NCBI GenBank assembly: GCA_037043015.1
Contig: CM073322.1
Location: 30,499,864 to 30,563,863, forward strand
Direction of reading: 5' to 3'
From: Bryum argenteum
Lineage: Eukaryota > Streptophyta > Bryopsida > Bryales > Bryaceae
Length of the DNA: 64,000 bases
Positions within the stretch are counted from its first letter, which is position 1, and each line of letters opens with the position of its first letter. Shown piece after piece: positions 22,700-33,945 of the stretch. The notes beneath the pieces are model-generated. The model made no database searches, was not told where the DNA came from, and saw only the letters and a list, made by a program, of their open reading frames with translations. The translations under genes were made by a program, and so were the position numbers.

Positions 22700-24600
22700 T
22701 GGGAGATTGTAACCATTCTACAATCGGTTCAGAGAGTTTCCGCCAAATGAATACCATCTGCAGTAATAAGAATTTACGTATCGACATAGCCATCAGAGAT
22801 TTTGACAAACCGAATGCAAGAAAAGCTGTATAAGAATAGGTGCAAGTGAGGAAGCTGTACCACTTTGCTCAGAGCGTAATAATCGTTGCAATTGTAATCA
22901 ATTCAGAAGTCAGCTGTGTTAGCTGAAAATTTGAAGCCACTTCCTTGCGAGGGATCTGCATGTGTACCGAAGAACGCCCAAAGATCGTTTGGGTAGTCAT
23001 TCGACTCTCTTTCACACTGGTCGGGTCGTTGACGAGCGAGTCACAAGTAAAAATCTTCATCATAAGGAGTATGTCACACGCAGAGACAGCATACCAAAAC
23101 CCATTGTGGATGGTGATCCTTGTGGCTGCAATCGCAAAGGTCACCTTCAAAATCATCTTCACAGGTACTGATGCACCATCAAAACTCCATCCAGAATGCT
23201 AAGCATACTAGGAATGAAGTTCACAATTCAAAAACCACGGCCGGGGTGTAAACTCTACAAAAGTTAAGTGAACAGGAATGCATGAAGCACCCACATCTCT
23301 CTCACGAAAGAGTCCGCCTTTGAGCACAGAGCACGTAATATCGGGTCCATTCCAACCTTGATCACATGCTCAAATGACAGATTATGAAGACGTACCTAGT
23401 GTGGACGTTGATCTTCACGCTACAAGCTAACTTGCAAGATCATCAAATTTACTGTAGGCATAATTGGCATCAGGTTGCAATCCATCTAGGATGATATTTG
23501 AGCGAAGTTAGATTGTCAAGAACCACATGAACGAACACGGTAGTAACGGCACCAGATCGCCAAACGGGTAGCTAACCATGATTGTAGTAAATGTGAGCTT
23601 TCAGTAATCACGTCGAGTGCACTGAAGACCTAGACAGAATTGTTCGAGATGAGCCCGATTCAAACCCTAGAGTCACAAGGGTCGTCATTCAGTAATCCTT
23701 CCGGGGTACATTCGGCCATATATACTCGGCCATACGTATTCCATAAATTGAAAAGCTAGTAGGATCTTAACATTTTGTTATATTCCTGTACTTAATTTTC
23801 AATGAATATGATACGTAGGGCACAAAATCGAAAGATATGAAAATTACATTTTCTTATCGAGATCAATTTTACTTTCATAATTTGAGATATTAAATGTGTC
23901 ATATTAGGATCGCCAATTTTTGAATGACATTGATTTATACTTGCAATGAATTGTCATGGTTGAGTGCGCACTTCCAAATGTCTTCTTTTCAAGATATCTT
24001 TTCTAAGCGAAGAAAGTGGTGTTAAATTTCTAAATTAGATTTCCTATTAATAGCTTTAATTCTCCTCTTCATATTCGTCTATATCTTCAATTTTATGATA
24101 CAATTTTGATTTTGTTTTGACGAGATAGTCTTGGAGTCTCATTTTGATAAGAAAGTGTTGCAGGGGAAGTTGTTGGGATGCACCTAAAGATCACACCTAA
24201 GCAAAAAAAATCCAAGAAAAACTATGTTTGATTTCACATAATTGGCTTGCAATGGCAAACGTTTGAAAACCAAAAAAAGAAGTTGCCTTCACTAAAATGC
24301 AGGCCATTTATTTATTCTTTATCATACGAGTCTGAAATTTTTGTTGCACAAACTAAATTTGAATTTGTGACCCAACCCAAGTGATTTTGTCTAAAACGAA
24401 GTCTAAAAGAAGAAGTTATGGCAAAGTTTGTTTTTGTCTTCAAAGTTTGTGCTCTTCATCGTTTTTCGACACTAGGGACCTGTAGGGGTTAAGTGTTATT
24501 TCAAGGCACATGTAAGTTTAATTTTTGTTGAAACAAAATATTTTCCTTGCTATAATGACATGCAATCTAAAACTCTTATTCAATATCCACATTCAAAATC
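22700..24600. other. Intergenic, no gene seen
   Basis: Short open frames only. TTAA preceded by TAGGGG at 24483-24492 resembles a right end of a TTAA element, but no left partner was convincing. Confidence 0.4.
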
Positions 24601-24629
24601 CACAATTCTAAAGCTAGAAATAAGACTGA

Positions 24630-24942
24630 AGGCAATATCATTGGCGTTCAATCAACTTGTAAGAATGTCTGCAAATATATGCGTAGAGGTTGTGGGTTTT
24701 TTCACTCGCTCTAATTTCTTGTTACCACTTCATGCAAACCACTGCCTTGAGATCTTTTGAACTTGTGTGGCAAAAAATTAAAAAAGATAAAAAAATTCTG
24801 AAAACCTAACTCCCTTGCCATATTTCCAAAAATGCAAAGATCAAGTATTCAAATTATGCTCAATGATAATCAAAACTATTCTAGATAACTCAAATCACTT
24901 TACTAACAATCCTATTGGTTACACCTAGTTTACTAGTTATGT
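24630..24942. repeat. 3' flank shared by the tandem kinase genes, copy 1
   Basis: The sequence matches about 26610-26983 closely (for example ATATGCGTAGAGGTTGTGGG). The duplication that made the two kinase genes therefore extended past their stop codons. Confidence 0.85.
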
Positions 24943-26028
24943 CTATATCATCAAAGCATCAATCCTCCTCAAGTTACATACTATCTCTTGAAAAGTAGGC
25001 CTCTTAGAAGGCTCACAGTGCCAACACCTCTTCACTAATTCTTGAAGTTGGGGGTTCACATAGTCTGGCATAGGAGGCCTCTTACCACCAATAACACCAT
25101 CGTAATCGTATATAGGATGATCTTCAAAAGGGATGCAACCTGTTAAAACCTCATAACATGTCATGGCATAACTATAAACGTCTGACTTCTCTGTCCATAA
25201 TTTTTCAGTTGAATTGATGCCTTTGGAATTATTCTTCAAGGCAAGTAGTATCTCTGGGGCTCTCCAAAATCCAGTACCCACTACTCCCTCAGAGCTCTCA
25301 AAATCTACTACATTGCAAATATTCCACAATCCATACTTGAATGTGTGCTTCCATGGTGCAAATTCTTCTATTTTGTTGCAATTGTTTTTCTCAATCATAA
25401 ATTGCCCCGTGTTGTAGTTGATTGATTCCTCAGGATCTTCAACTAAAAGGCAATTTGCTGCTTTCAAATCTTTGTGGATTACGCCCCTGAAATGTAATAA
25501 ATCCATCCCCATCGCAATATCCTCCAATATACTAATACTTATGGAGAGTGAAAATAGAGAGCTCCGATGTGTTCTATCTTCGACCAGTTGAAGATCAATG
25601 GCCTTGCGTAAGTCACCCCAATATCTTTTTAAGACAAAAGCAAATCGTCCATCTTGCAATAGTGTACCATGATTGATGATACCATAGTTAAGTCCAACTA
25701 ATTCATTCGCACAAAATATAGAAACAATATGCTTAATCCATGTGCGTTCCAGATCTGCGAGAAGGTAGATACCTTTAAACACCTTAAGCACAATCCCCTT
25801 CAATCCTCTTCCATCAAAGATTACTTCGTGAATGTCCGCTTGGGCTCCCCCGCCAATCTTCTGCCCTGCCTCCAACCTTCCCCCAAAGTCCACGTAAAAT
25901 CGATTTAAATTCAAATCCGTCACATTTCGTAGATCTTCGAACTGAGAATATGTGTTCAGGCCAAAACAATTTAAACATCTGTATATTTTGGGAGGAGAAA
26001 ATATGAGCACGTCATTTAGTATTTTCAA
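24943..26028 (-). CDS. TKL-like protein kinase with altered DFG (DFE), tandem copy 1
   Basis: 361 residues in one frame. The kinase domain spans about 45-355: glycine loop IGGGAQADIHE (58-68), VLKVF with Lys82 for ATP, catalytic loop HKDLKAANC (185-193), VDFE with Asp242 in place of DFG, GTGFWRAPE (251-259), and SDVYSYAMTCYEVLTG in subdomain IX. HKD replaces HRD and Glu replaces the DFG glycine. Catalytic Asp and metal-binding Asp are kept, so activity is possible. The first about 28 residues do not match the sister gene at 26984. An acceptor-like ATTCTCAG precedes TTCGAAGAT, so the true gene may have an upstream exon rather than the ATG at 26028. The two genes lie head to tail, stops 2041 bp apart. 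I cannot name the pathway. Confidence 0.75.
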   Translation of the reverse strand: MKILNDVLIFSPPKIYRCLNCFGLNTYSQFEDLRNVTDLNLNRFYVDFGGRLEAGQKIGGGAQADIHEVIFDGRGLKGIVLKVFKGIYLLADLERTWIKHIVSIFCANELVGLNYGIINHGTLLQDGRFAFVLKRYWGDLRKAIDLQLVEDRTHRSSLFSLSISISILEDIAMGMDLLHFRGVIHKDLKAANCLLVEDPEESINYNTGQFMIEKNNCNKIEEFAPWKHTFKYGLWNICNVVDFESSEGVVGTGFWRAPEILLALKNNSKGINSTEKLWTEKSDVYSYAMTCYEVLTGCIPFEDHPIYDYDGVIGGKRPPMPDYVNPQLQELVKRCWHCEPSKRPTFQEIVCNLRRIDALMI

Positions 26029-26609
26029 TTGTTTTAAATTTTATTTGGCAGGAGCGATTATATCAATCCAGTAAGAAACCCCGAAAGCGTTCACCGTAAA
26101 CCAGGGAAACCCAATCAGAAACAGCCAGTAAGGTCTCAGAGGCAGCAGTAAAAGCTCAGAAGTAAATCCCTCATTTTAACATTTAATTTTACAGACCCTA
26201 TTTTGGGGCACAAAACTACTGGGAAATTACACAAGTCCTCGACCAAAGGAATGAAAATTCATTTTACCGTAAAGCTGAATCTGTCTATATTTAATCAGTG
26301 GTCAAAAAAACTTACCAAGTGGTAAATGAGTTAATGATGTAAATTAATGAGGCCAAAGCCGTAATTTTATCACATACTCACCATGGATAAATGGAAAAAC
26401 AGGGAGTGAATCCAGCATGGCATGGGGGCATGAGCCATTGCAGTCTACGTGTATTATTGACCCAATTGACTAGGAAATTAGCAGAATCCTGTTAATAGCT
26501 TGACCGAATCAAGGTACCCTAAATGACACCCAAATTAACAGGATCTTGTCACATTTTTGTCAATTAGGTCACCAGAACTCTTCTAGTGAAAAGACAATTT
26601 CATATGACT

Positions 26610-26983
26610 TTCAATCAACTTGTAAGAATGGCTGCAAATATATGCGTAGAGGGTGTGGGTTTTTTCACTAGCTCTAATTTCTCGTTACCACTTCCACTTG
26701 ATGCAAACCGCCGCCTTAAGATCTTTTGCACTTGTGTGGCAAAAAATTAAAAAAGATAAAAAAGTACTGGAAACCTATGTTCCTTGCTATATTTCCAAAG
26801 TGCAAATATCAAGTATTCAATTTATGCTCAATGATAATAAAAACGAACACAGTCAATTTAATGTACATCCATAAGAGGATACTTAAGAATGGTGATCACA
26901 CAAAAAGCAATACAAACTATTCTAGACAACCCAAATCGCTTTACAAAAAATCCTAATGGTTTCACCTAGTCTATTGGTAATGT
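26610..26983. repeat. 3' flank shared by the tandem kinase genes, copy 2
   Basis: Matches 24630-24942. Carries the same ATATGCGTAGAGGGTGTGGG and downstream A-rich block. Confidence 0.85.
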
Positions 26984-28615
26984 CTATATTAATCTCTTCA
27001 AATCATCAAACCTCCTCAACTCACATAATATCTCTTGAAAGGTAGGCCTCTTAGAAGGCTCAGAGTGCCAACACCTCCTCACTAATTTTTGAAGTTGGGG
27101 ATCCACATAGTCTGGCATACGAGGCCTCTTACCACCAATAACACCATCATAATCGTATATAGGATGATCTTCAAAAGGGATGCAACCTGTTAAAACCTCA
27201 TAACATGTCATGGCATAACTATAAACATCTGACTTCTCTGTCCATATTTTTTGAGTTGAATTAATGCCTTTCCGATTGTTCTTCAAGGCAAGTAGTACCT
27301 CTGGGGCTCTCCAAAATCCAGTACCCACCACTCCCTCAGAGCACTCATAATCTACTACTTTGCAAATATTCCACAATCCATGCTTGAATATGCGCTTCGG
27401 CAATGCAGATTCTTTTATTTTGTTGCAACCGTCTTTCTTAATCATAAATAGCTCCGTGTTGGGGTTGATTGATTCCTCAGGTTCTTCAAATAAAAGGCAA
27501 TTTGCTGCTTTCAAATCTTTGTGGATTATGCCCTTGGAATGTAGTAAAGTCATCCCCATCGCAATAGCCCACAATATTTCAATAGTTATGGATTGTGAAA
27601 ATGGAGAGCTCCGATGTGTGCTATCTTTGACCACTTGAAGATCAATGGCCTTGCGTAAGTCACCCCAATATCTTCGTAAGACAAAAGCAAATCGTCCATC
27701 TTGCAATAGTGTACCATGATTGATAATACCATAGTCAATTGATTCTTGTCCAACTAGATCCATCATAAAAGATAAAGAACCAATCTGCTTAATCCATGTG
27801 CGCTCCAGATCTGCAAGAAGGTAGATACCTTTGAACACTTTAAGCACAATCCCCTCCAATTCTTTTCCATCAAAGATTGCTTCGTGAATGTCCGCTTGGG
27901 CTCCTCCGCCAATCTTCTGCCCTGCCTCCAACATTCCCTTATAGTCCACATAAAATCGATTCGAATTCAATTGCGTCACATTTTGTAGAACTTCGAATAG
28001 AGAAAATGGGTACGGGCCACTGAGGCCAGCAGGGTGATCAGTAGGTTGTGTGTGGACAAGGTTCTGGAAGTGGAGTCGATTCTCTTCACGGATGCGCAGC
28101 AAGTCTGCGGGCGACGGATCGAGTGGAGCGCACGACGAGGAGCACGATGAAGAGTCCAGTTGAGTCCAAATGGGTTGCGTCCTCGCAGTCTGGAACTCTT
28201 CCTCGGTAGCGCACTCCCTCCGTAGCCTCTCCAGCCTCTCCGCGCGTGCCCTCCTAGCTTCCTCCACTCTGTTGTTGTCGTTATCGCGGCTGCTACCTCG
28301 ACTGCACGCCCAAACTGCACCCATGCTGCCTGCCTCACCAACGTCGCAACCCCACAAGAGAAAACCGACACAAGTGTTGCCTGCCTCACCAACTTTGCAA
28401 CCCCCCCACAAGAAAAAACCGACACAAGTCGTGGACTCCTTGGCTGCAGACAAGGTAGAATGAAGTCCAGCTCTGGTAAGAGAAGCGAAACTTTTTGAAT
28501 CGAAGCAAAGAAATGCCTGATAGTGGTCGGAGAGTAACCCAATCAGGCCTGTTTCAGCACACACCGTACCTTTTCGCGCGTGAACGTTGTGGCTGTAAAC
28601 ACTGCTGTGCCGCAA
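26984..28615 (-). CDS. TKL-like protein kinase with altered DFG (DYE), tandem copy 2
   Basis: The open frame gives 543 residues from 28615, or 446 from an internal ATG at 28324 (MGAVWACSRGSS). I favour the internal start: MG with a nearby Cys could be acylated, and the upstream part is a Cys/Gly-rich tandem repeat (TTCVGFFLWG and NTCVGFLLWG) unlike kinase N-termini. Numbering from 28615, a charged helix (RVEEARRARAERLERLRREC, 116-135) leads to the kinase domain at about 221-540: IGGGAQADIHE, Lys259, HKDLKAANC (365-373), VDYE with Asp422 in place of DFG, and GTGFWRAPE (431-439). It is closely similar to copy 1 across the kinase domain and is probably the more complete gene. Substrate and pathway are unknown. 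It is a soluble or membrane-anchored kinase with no transmembrane segment in the favoured form. Confidence 0.75.
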   Translation of the reverse strand: MRHSSVYSHNVHARKGTVCAETGLIGLLSDHYQAFLCFDSKSFASLTRAGLHSTLSAAKESTTCVGFFLWGGCKVGEAGNTCVGFLLWGCDVGEAGSMGAVWACSRGSSRDNDNNRVEEARRARAERLERLRRECATEEEFQTARTQPIWTQLDSSSCSSSCAPLDPSPADLLRIREENRLHFQNLVHTQPTDHPAGLSGPYPFSLFEVLQNVTQLNSNRFYVDYKGMLEAGQKIGGGAQADIHEAIFDGKELEGIVLKVFKGIYLLADLERTWIKQIGSLSFMMDLVGQESIDYGIINHGTLLQDGRFAFVLRRYWGDLRKAIDLQVVKDSTHRSSPFSQSITIEILWAIAMGMTLLHSKGIIHKDLKAANCLLFEEPEESINPNTELFMIKKDGCNKIKESALPKRIFKHGLWNICKVVDYECSEGVVGTGFWRAPEVLLALKNNRKGINSTQKIWTEKSDVYSYAMTCYEVLTGCIPFEDHPIYDYDGVIGGKRPRMPDYVDPQLQKLVRRCWHSEPSKRPTFQEILCELRRFDDLKRLI

Positions 28616-29837
28616 CAGTCCGCCGCTCCAAAGTTAGCGCCCTTGTTGAACGCGCACGCACCATACGCAAGAGACTTTCGACTGCCAGCCACGAACTCTG
28701 AACGCGCTATGCATCCGGAGACAACCATCTGGACGGAAACGAGGGTACCTGGCAGGGATACAGGATGGTATAATCAAAGATACCATTGCTCCAGGAATCT
28801 AGAGTGGTATTATTGAGTTACCATCTTTGACGGAGTCCTTTTTTTGCAAGCTGTGTAACGGTACAGTACTCAAATATCAGAAAATACAGTGGTCAATTGA
28901 TAAATACGGTAGCGCATCCAGGGCACGCTAGGTAAATTGTCGGTAAATAATTACTCTTATATGGCTTCAATGCACGCCACTCATTATGGAGGATTCCCTT
29001 CGTCTTCGAGAACGCGTTGAATTGAGGTGGAGTGCATGGGTCATATCAAATCCCAGCCACCTGTCTGAAGACGTATCCCTTCCAATCTAGGGTTTGGCGA
29101 GTTCGTTGATGCTAGTGGATATTCTAAAAGGATTCTAGGTTTTCTTGGATATCAATCATCCCGCAAGTGAAATGATACAAGAAAGCAAGCCAGAGTTTCT
29201 TGATGCACATCTTGTAGTGTAGAGTGCATTTTCTAGTGGGAGGTTCGATTTTCTAGAGTCGCTTTGAGCGTGCCTTCGATGATTGAATTCCGGTAATTCA
29301 ACAGCAAAAAGGTTCAGGAAAGTTCAGTGTGTAGTTGCATATTAACATTGTAGGCATGTTAGTTTGTTATTATTTGCATTCAACTTTGCCGCTTGCACTC
29401 TTCATATTCCATGACCCTAAAAATATGCTGAACAGGATTCTGACATCAAATGAGCTCTCGCTCAAGAAATGCTGGTGATTTTTGGGGCTATTTTGTAACA
29501 TGGTCTTTGATATTCTCAGGAGGTTTTACAACACTTCTAATCAAAGGAGCGTTTCCAGTGGAGCATTCAATGCTGTCCACTCTCCTGTGCTTGTACGTTC
29601 GATTACATGCTATGACCTAATATAGTGCCTGTCCATTCCAATGTTTGATCACATGATGAGTCCATGCTTGAAATTTTTCTCTGTAACAGATACCTCGGCA
29701 ACAATTCATTTACAGGAACCATGCCCGGAGTTTCTTAATGCATTTGAAAGAAGTGAAAGTGCACTCCATCTCCTCATTAAAAAAGGTTCAGTGAATCACA
29801 TATAAACTCATCGACGTTTGATGACCTTCATTATGTA

Positions 29838-29966
29838 TAAATTATAAATTATAAATAACGTTGCTTGGTGATGAGATAGCGTTGCTTATTTCCTTGGCAA
29901 TGTTGCTCAGTCACGTTCCAAAATAATGCTAGATTTGAGCAAAGTTTGAGAAGAAAACGTTGCAAA
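29838..29966 (+). repeat. Direct repeat, copy 1
   Basis: Similar to 30563-30698. Shared pieces include GATGAGATAGCGTT and GAGAAGAAAACGTTGCAAA, separated by TTGCTCA-containing sequence. Confidence 0.75.
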
Positions 29967-30562
29967 AACAGTAAATATTAAGACTTCTATGTACTATATT
30001 GATCTAAAATCATCTCTAAATACTCACCCTCAAAGTGACTTTAGTCATAAACATCTTCTTATAACTTGATATTGATACCATATATATTTCACTCCTTTTT
30101 TACAGAATTTACTACAAAGATGAGTATGCATCAGAAGCGGATCCTTTTATTGCAGTAGGTTGTCGTTGCATGGGTCACATCACAAGTCATGTTTGATACA
30201 GTGGAGACTTTGCGGCTCACTAGAAAATACTTGCGAGGTGTGCAAGTAAGTTCTCCAATCCATTTCTCCATATAAAACTTTTAAATAATTATATAACTTA
30301 AGCTTTTGCACTTTGTTGATACCATAAACTTTTGTGTAAGTTCTTGCAAAGGGGCTTTCGCCTTTCGGGAAGAACTTTAGAATCAACTCGTATTGAAAGA
30401 CATATTCAAGATTTGGCTCTAGTATGTAGAGGGCAAAATGCCATTGGAGTTAATCCTCCTTCAAGTTCCAATTGAAGATCTAGATGGCCTTTGAGTTCCA
30501 ATTGATACTCCACCCTTCAAGACGCTTGATGATGACACACAAGAGGCCATTGAAGAGATATT

Positions 30563-30698
30563 AAATTATAAGTTATAAATCATAAATAACGCTGCTTGGA
30601 GATGAGATAGCGTTTCTTATTTTCTTGAGAATGTTGCTCAATCAAGTTCCAAAACATTGCTAAACTTTGGCAACGTTAGAGAAGAAAACGTTGCAAAC
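30563..30698 (+). repeat. Direct repeat, copy 2
   Basis: See 29838-29966. Family unknown. Confidence 0.75.
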
Positions 30699-30825
30699 CG
30701 CCTCAAATTGTAGTAGTGCTACTTGTGAGTCTCTCTACAACTTCATTGTCATTTCGATGTAGTGCAATAGAACTATGGTACCTAAGATCATAATGTCACA
30801 ACCGAAACAAACAAACTTTCTGCCT

Positions 30826-30925
30826 TATATAATAGATTGCTTCATAAAATGATAGAATGCCTTCTAAAATAATAGATTGCCTTAGAAAATGATAGAATGC
30901 CTTACATAATAAATTGATTGTTTCA
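30826..30925. repeat. Short imperfect tandem repeat
   Basis: Four alternating units of about 20 bp of the type AATAGATTGCCTTA and AATGATAGAATGCCTTA. The expansion is present in the left arm only. Confidence 0.8.
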
Positions 30926-32546
30926 AGGAAAGTTATTTAAATGATGTTTTTAGTACCCTATCTCTGTATATATTTATACTTGGTAAGGGCACCAAAATAT
31001 GGTCAAATATGGGGTCCATTATCTTTCGCTTATAAAGCTCTAGAGTAAATATTTATAAATTGGGAAAATATTGGGAGCATGAAAATCTGTGAGCATGTTC
31101 TCACCAAGGAAAGGAGAGTGGAAGCGATTATTACTTTTTTGTTCTCTTTCCGCAAAAATCAATAGTGTTGGTTGTCAAATCTCAAGTTTTATCAGAAGAG
31201 TAGGAATTAATTTGACACATTAATATGATGATATGAATTTGGATCCGCATAGGCTATTTACAACTCATTACTAAAATCAGTCGCGCAAGGTAGAGTTTAT
31301 ACTTTTGATTAACGATTGTTACAAGTGTTGTTGCAAGTTCTTTGTGGTTAGTTTGTTGAGTGTTTGGTACTAATATCTCCCCCTTTAGTTGCCAATTGAT
31401 GTTAATTGGAGATTCTTATAGAGAAAGGCAAAGCATTAAATAATATCGAAACAATTGTTTGTGCCTTTCAAAGTATAATTATTCATGTTGGCAAGCTTAT
31501 TGGAGGATGGCCAAGGGAATCAAATCTGAGAAATGCACAAATCATGTACAAGATTGAACCAATTGATATAAGAAGTCCTTGATAATTATAAATAAAATTT
31601 CTTGAATTTATTTTTGGGTAGGTCTACTGAAAAACACACATTTTAAAATATACGCTAGATTTGAAGGTGAAAAGTAAAATGTCCCTCGTACTTTCTTCAT
31701 ACTTGAATGCCCATCGTAGCCCCTCGCCCCTCATACACAATTTTTGGTCACGTGTGGTTTTTGAGAGCTCTTCCTAATTTAACTTGCTTTCTTACACAAG
31801 TTCGTACACAAGATATGTTCCAATGTAACAACGCCATATCTCAAGATGTGCAAATTCTCTGAGACGATGATTGTTCTTCAAAGAGAAGCGGATGTGTAAA
31901 TCAAAAGAGAAAGAAAGAAGAATTAGAACGACAGAAAAACACAATTCAAAACTTCAACAGAACCCACAGTTTCCGGACGGTGCCTTCAACTCAAGAGCCA
32001 TCCTTGACCACAGCGTCAGTATGTACGAATAATCCAACAGAACTTTATTTCACTAAACTGTTCAGTTCACTTGAATTTCGTTATTACAGATATATGTATG
32101 CTGCACTCTAACATTTATTATTGTCAAGCTGGTCTAGCTAGGGACCTCTTGAATGCAGGCTAGTACAGACTAATTAAGGGATCTCTGTATTTCAGTGCTA
32201 CGAGTGTTTCTAGGAGCCCCCATCAGCCAATGGGACTTTTGCTTCAAAATCCCTGGAATTTTCTACTTGGACCTCCCAATGGCCGTTTCTGATAATTTTG
32301 AATTCAAATTTGAGGTCTGCGACGTAAATTACCTTGGAGTGCCTTCTCCTTGGAATTTCAAACCTATACATCAAAAAACTAGGGGGCAATTTATCCATCC
32401 CCTCCCTGGCTGCTGAAAAACGCTCGTAGCACTACAATAGAGAGATCCCTAATTAAGGGGAGCGTGGCTCCTCTCCGCCGCACAAGTGTCGGTGTCGGTG
32501 TCGGTAGCGAAGGAGATCCGCCACCGTAGCGATGCGGATCGATGAT

Positions 32547-33062
32547 TTAGTAGGGCTTCTGGCCACGTACGTTGCCGGCGGGGCTGTAGCTGCAGATGAT
32601 GTAGCTGGACTTGTACTGATCATTGCATGTCAAAGTGGCGCACCCCACTTGCGTCGTCGCCTTCCACACCACCTGCTTGTAGTGCCCGCACACTTTCCCC
32701 AGATTGCAGCTGTTGCTCTGGTAGTTGTAGTCTTTCTTCTCTCCCACCCACGACGCCACCGCATCCTTGGCCGATGGCGGCATCGTCGTGTTGTAGCCCC
32801 AGTACAGATTCTCGCCGTATGGTCCCGAGGAGTGGACCAAGGGAGTGCAGCTGTTCAACCGAGTGCTCCCGTAATTGCGAGCGTACGTCGCCAGAGTGGT
32901 GTTCCACGCGAGAGGTCCCACGCCCACTGCGCTCCGGGCTGCGTTGTGGGGTGTCAGAAACGCTTGCGCCGAGTTGAGATCGCTCTGCGCGTTTACTGCC
33001 ATCAGCCCTGACAGAGCCAGAGCAGCAACCAGCGCCGATAGCACCATACTGAATCTTGCCAT
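32547..33062 (-). CDS. PR-1 (CAP/SCP domain secreted protein), copy 1
   Basis: 171 residues, single exon. A signal peptide (about 1-25, ending MAVNA) precedes a CAP domain. The start at 33062 is chosen because it opens the signal peptide; the frame is open further upstream without one. Six Cys (72, 119, 125, 141, 146, 157) fit the three PR-1 disulphides. The CAP cavity residues are His39, Glu84 (GENL), Glu108 and His127 (CGHY). The C-terminus is PAGNVRGQKPY, the CAPE-peptide pattern. Compared with the copy at 40883 it differs at five sites: 4 F/I, 93 T/A, 121 L/P, 129 K/T and 162 A/P. Thr at 129 is the family norm (HYTQVVW), so this copy is the diverged one. PR-1 proteins act in the apoplast, bind sterols and restrain oomycetes. 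A TATA box lies at 33197-33204. Confidence 0.93.
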   Translation of the reverse strand: MARFSMVLSALVAALALSGLMAVNAQSDLNSAQAFLTPHNAARSAVGVGPLAWNTTLATYARNYGSTRLNSCTPLVHSSGPYGENLYWGYNTTMPPSAKDAVASWVGEKKDYNYQSNSCNLGKVCGHYKQVVWKATTQVGCATLTCNDQYKSSYIICSYSPAGNVRGQKPY

Positions 33063-33196
33063 GATTGACGTCGCTGGTCGAGCGATCGATCGATCACTCC
33101 TGGTCCTAGCCAACTTGAAAGACAGAATCGGAGAGCAGAAATGATTGCGGAGAGGTGCTGGATTGCGACTGTGTTTCAGCAAATGGGGGCATCTTC

Positions 33197-33204
33197 CTTA
33201 TATA
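33197..33204 (-). promoter_or_regulatory. TATA box of PR-1 copy 1
   Basis: TATATAAG on the minus strand, about 135 bp before the start codon. The matching site in the other arm is at 40741-40748. Confidence 0.6.
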
Positions 33205-33837
33205 CAGATCGATTCCGGAACATCAGTTGCTGATTCAATTGATTAATCACACGTGCGCTACTAAATGGTATTACCACTTCGCTCGCCTGATTTTCAGGAC
33301 TAGCACGCACCGATGAGGAACAGAAAGCAAGAATATATGGAGCTCCATTCTTTTATTTAACACCAAATTAGTAGCATATACTCTGAAGATATCTGCATTG
33401 AATAATTTCATATGTGAACTATCCTTGACCAGGTATCCAGCATCGGAATCGAGTCAAGCATAGTATTACTCAGTCAGAGCATGAAGCGGAATTCTTCGAC
33501 GTGAGAAAAGAAATTCATGACTAAGCTGCTAGAAAGCAGCGATGGAAGAGCATCCATCTGCTTCATTTAAAATGGCTGATGAAAAGTTACTTCAGTCGGT
33601 ACCATATTCAGGATTGTACTTCCACCTGAAGCTACTCGTGGAAAACTCGTAGCAGGGCCGCCGCGGGCAACGTGTACTCAGACATGGGATCGTGTGACCG
33701 TGCGAAGTCCGCCTGAAAGCGAAAATCTAAACTAGTGAGTTTCAAATGCTCAGGTCACTCTAGAGTCTAGAATATAAAGTCCCAAGATATGACAATGACA
33801 AACTAAATGTAAATAATCTGAAATGCAGCTGACTTTG

Positions 33838-33945
33838 TAATTGAATATCAACTGAAACACAAACACCGAATTTCAACTGAAACACAAACATTTGATTTCA
33901 ACTGATACACAAACACCCAGTTTCAACTGAAACACAGTCAGCGAA
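33838..33945. repeat. Minisatellite in the PR-1/thaumatin intergenic region, left arm
   Basis: Four units of about 27 bp carry TTTCAACTGAAACACAAACA or close variants. Each contains CAACTG, a MYB core-like word, inside a small palindrome. The counterpart in the right arm is at 40018-40112. Confidence 0.8.

Larger units (their letters stand above)
28820..30770. other. Intergenic, no gene seen
   Basis: No coding signal. It contains a dispersed direct repeat, listed separately. Confidence 0.45.

Noticed and set aside
19318-24492. A 5.2-kb TTAA element joining TTAACCCCTAAAG (19318) with TAGGGGTTAA (24492)
   Set aside because: The inner terminal sequences share only about six bases after CCCCTA, and the interior contains the PR5K pseudogene. 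The ends are probably unrelated.
32532-33011. Plus-strand 159-codon open frame over PR-1 copy 1, and its twin at 40934-41413
   Set aside because: Antisense shadow of PR-1, present in both arms because the genes are near identical.
33063-33182. Upstream ATG at 33182 for PR-1 copy 1
   Set aside because: It would add 40 residues before the signal peptide. The other copy has no equivalent, and the TATA box at 33197-33204 leaves no room for a leader.
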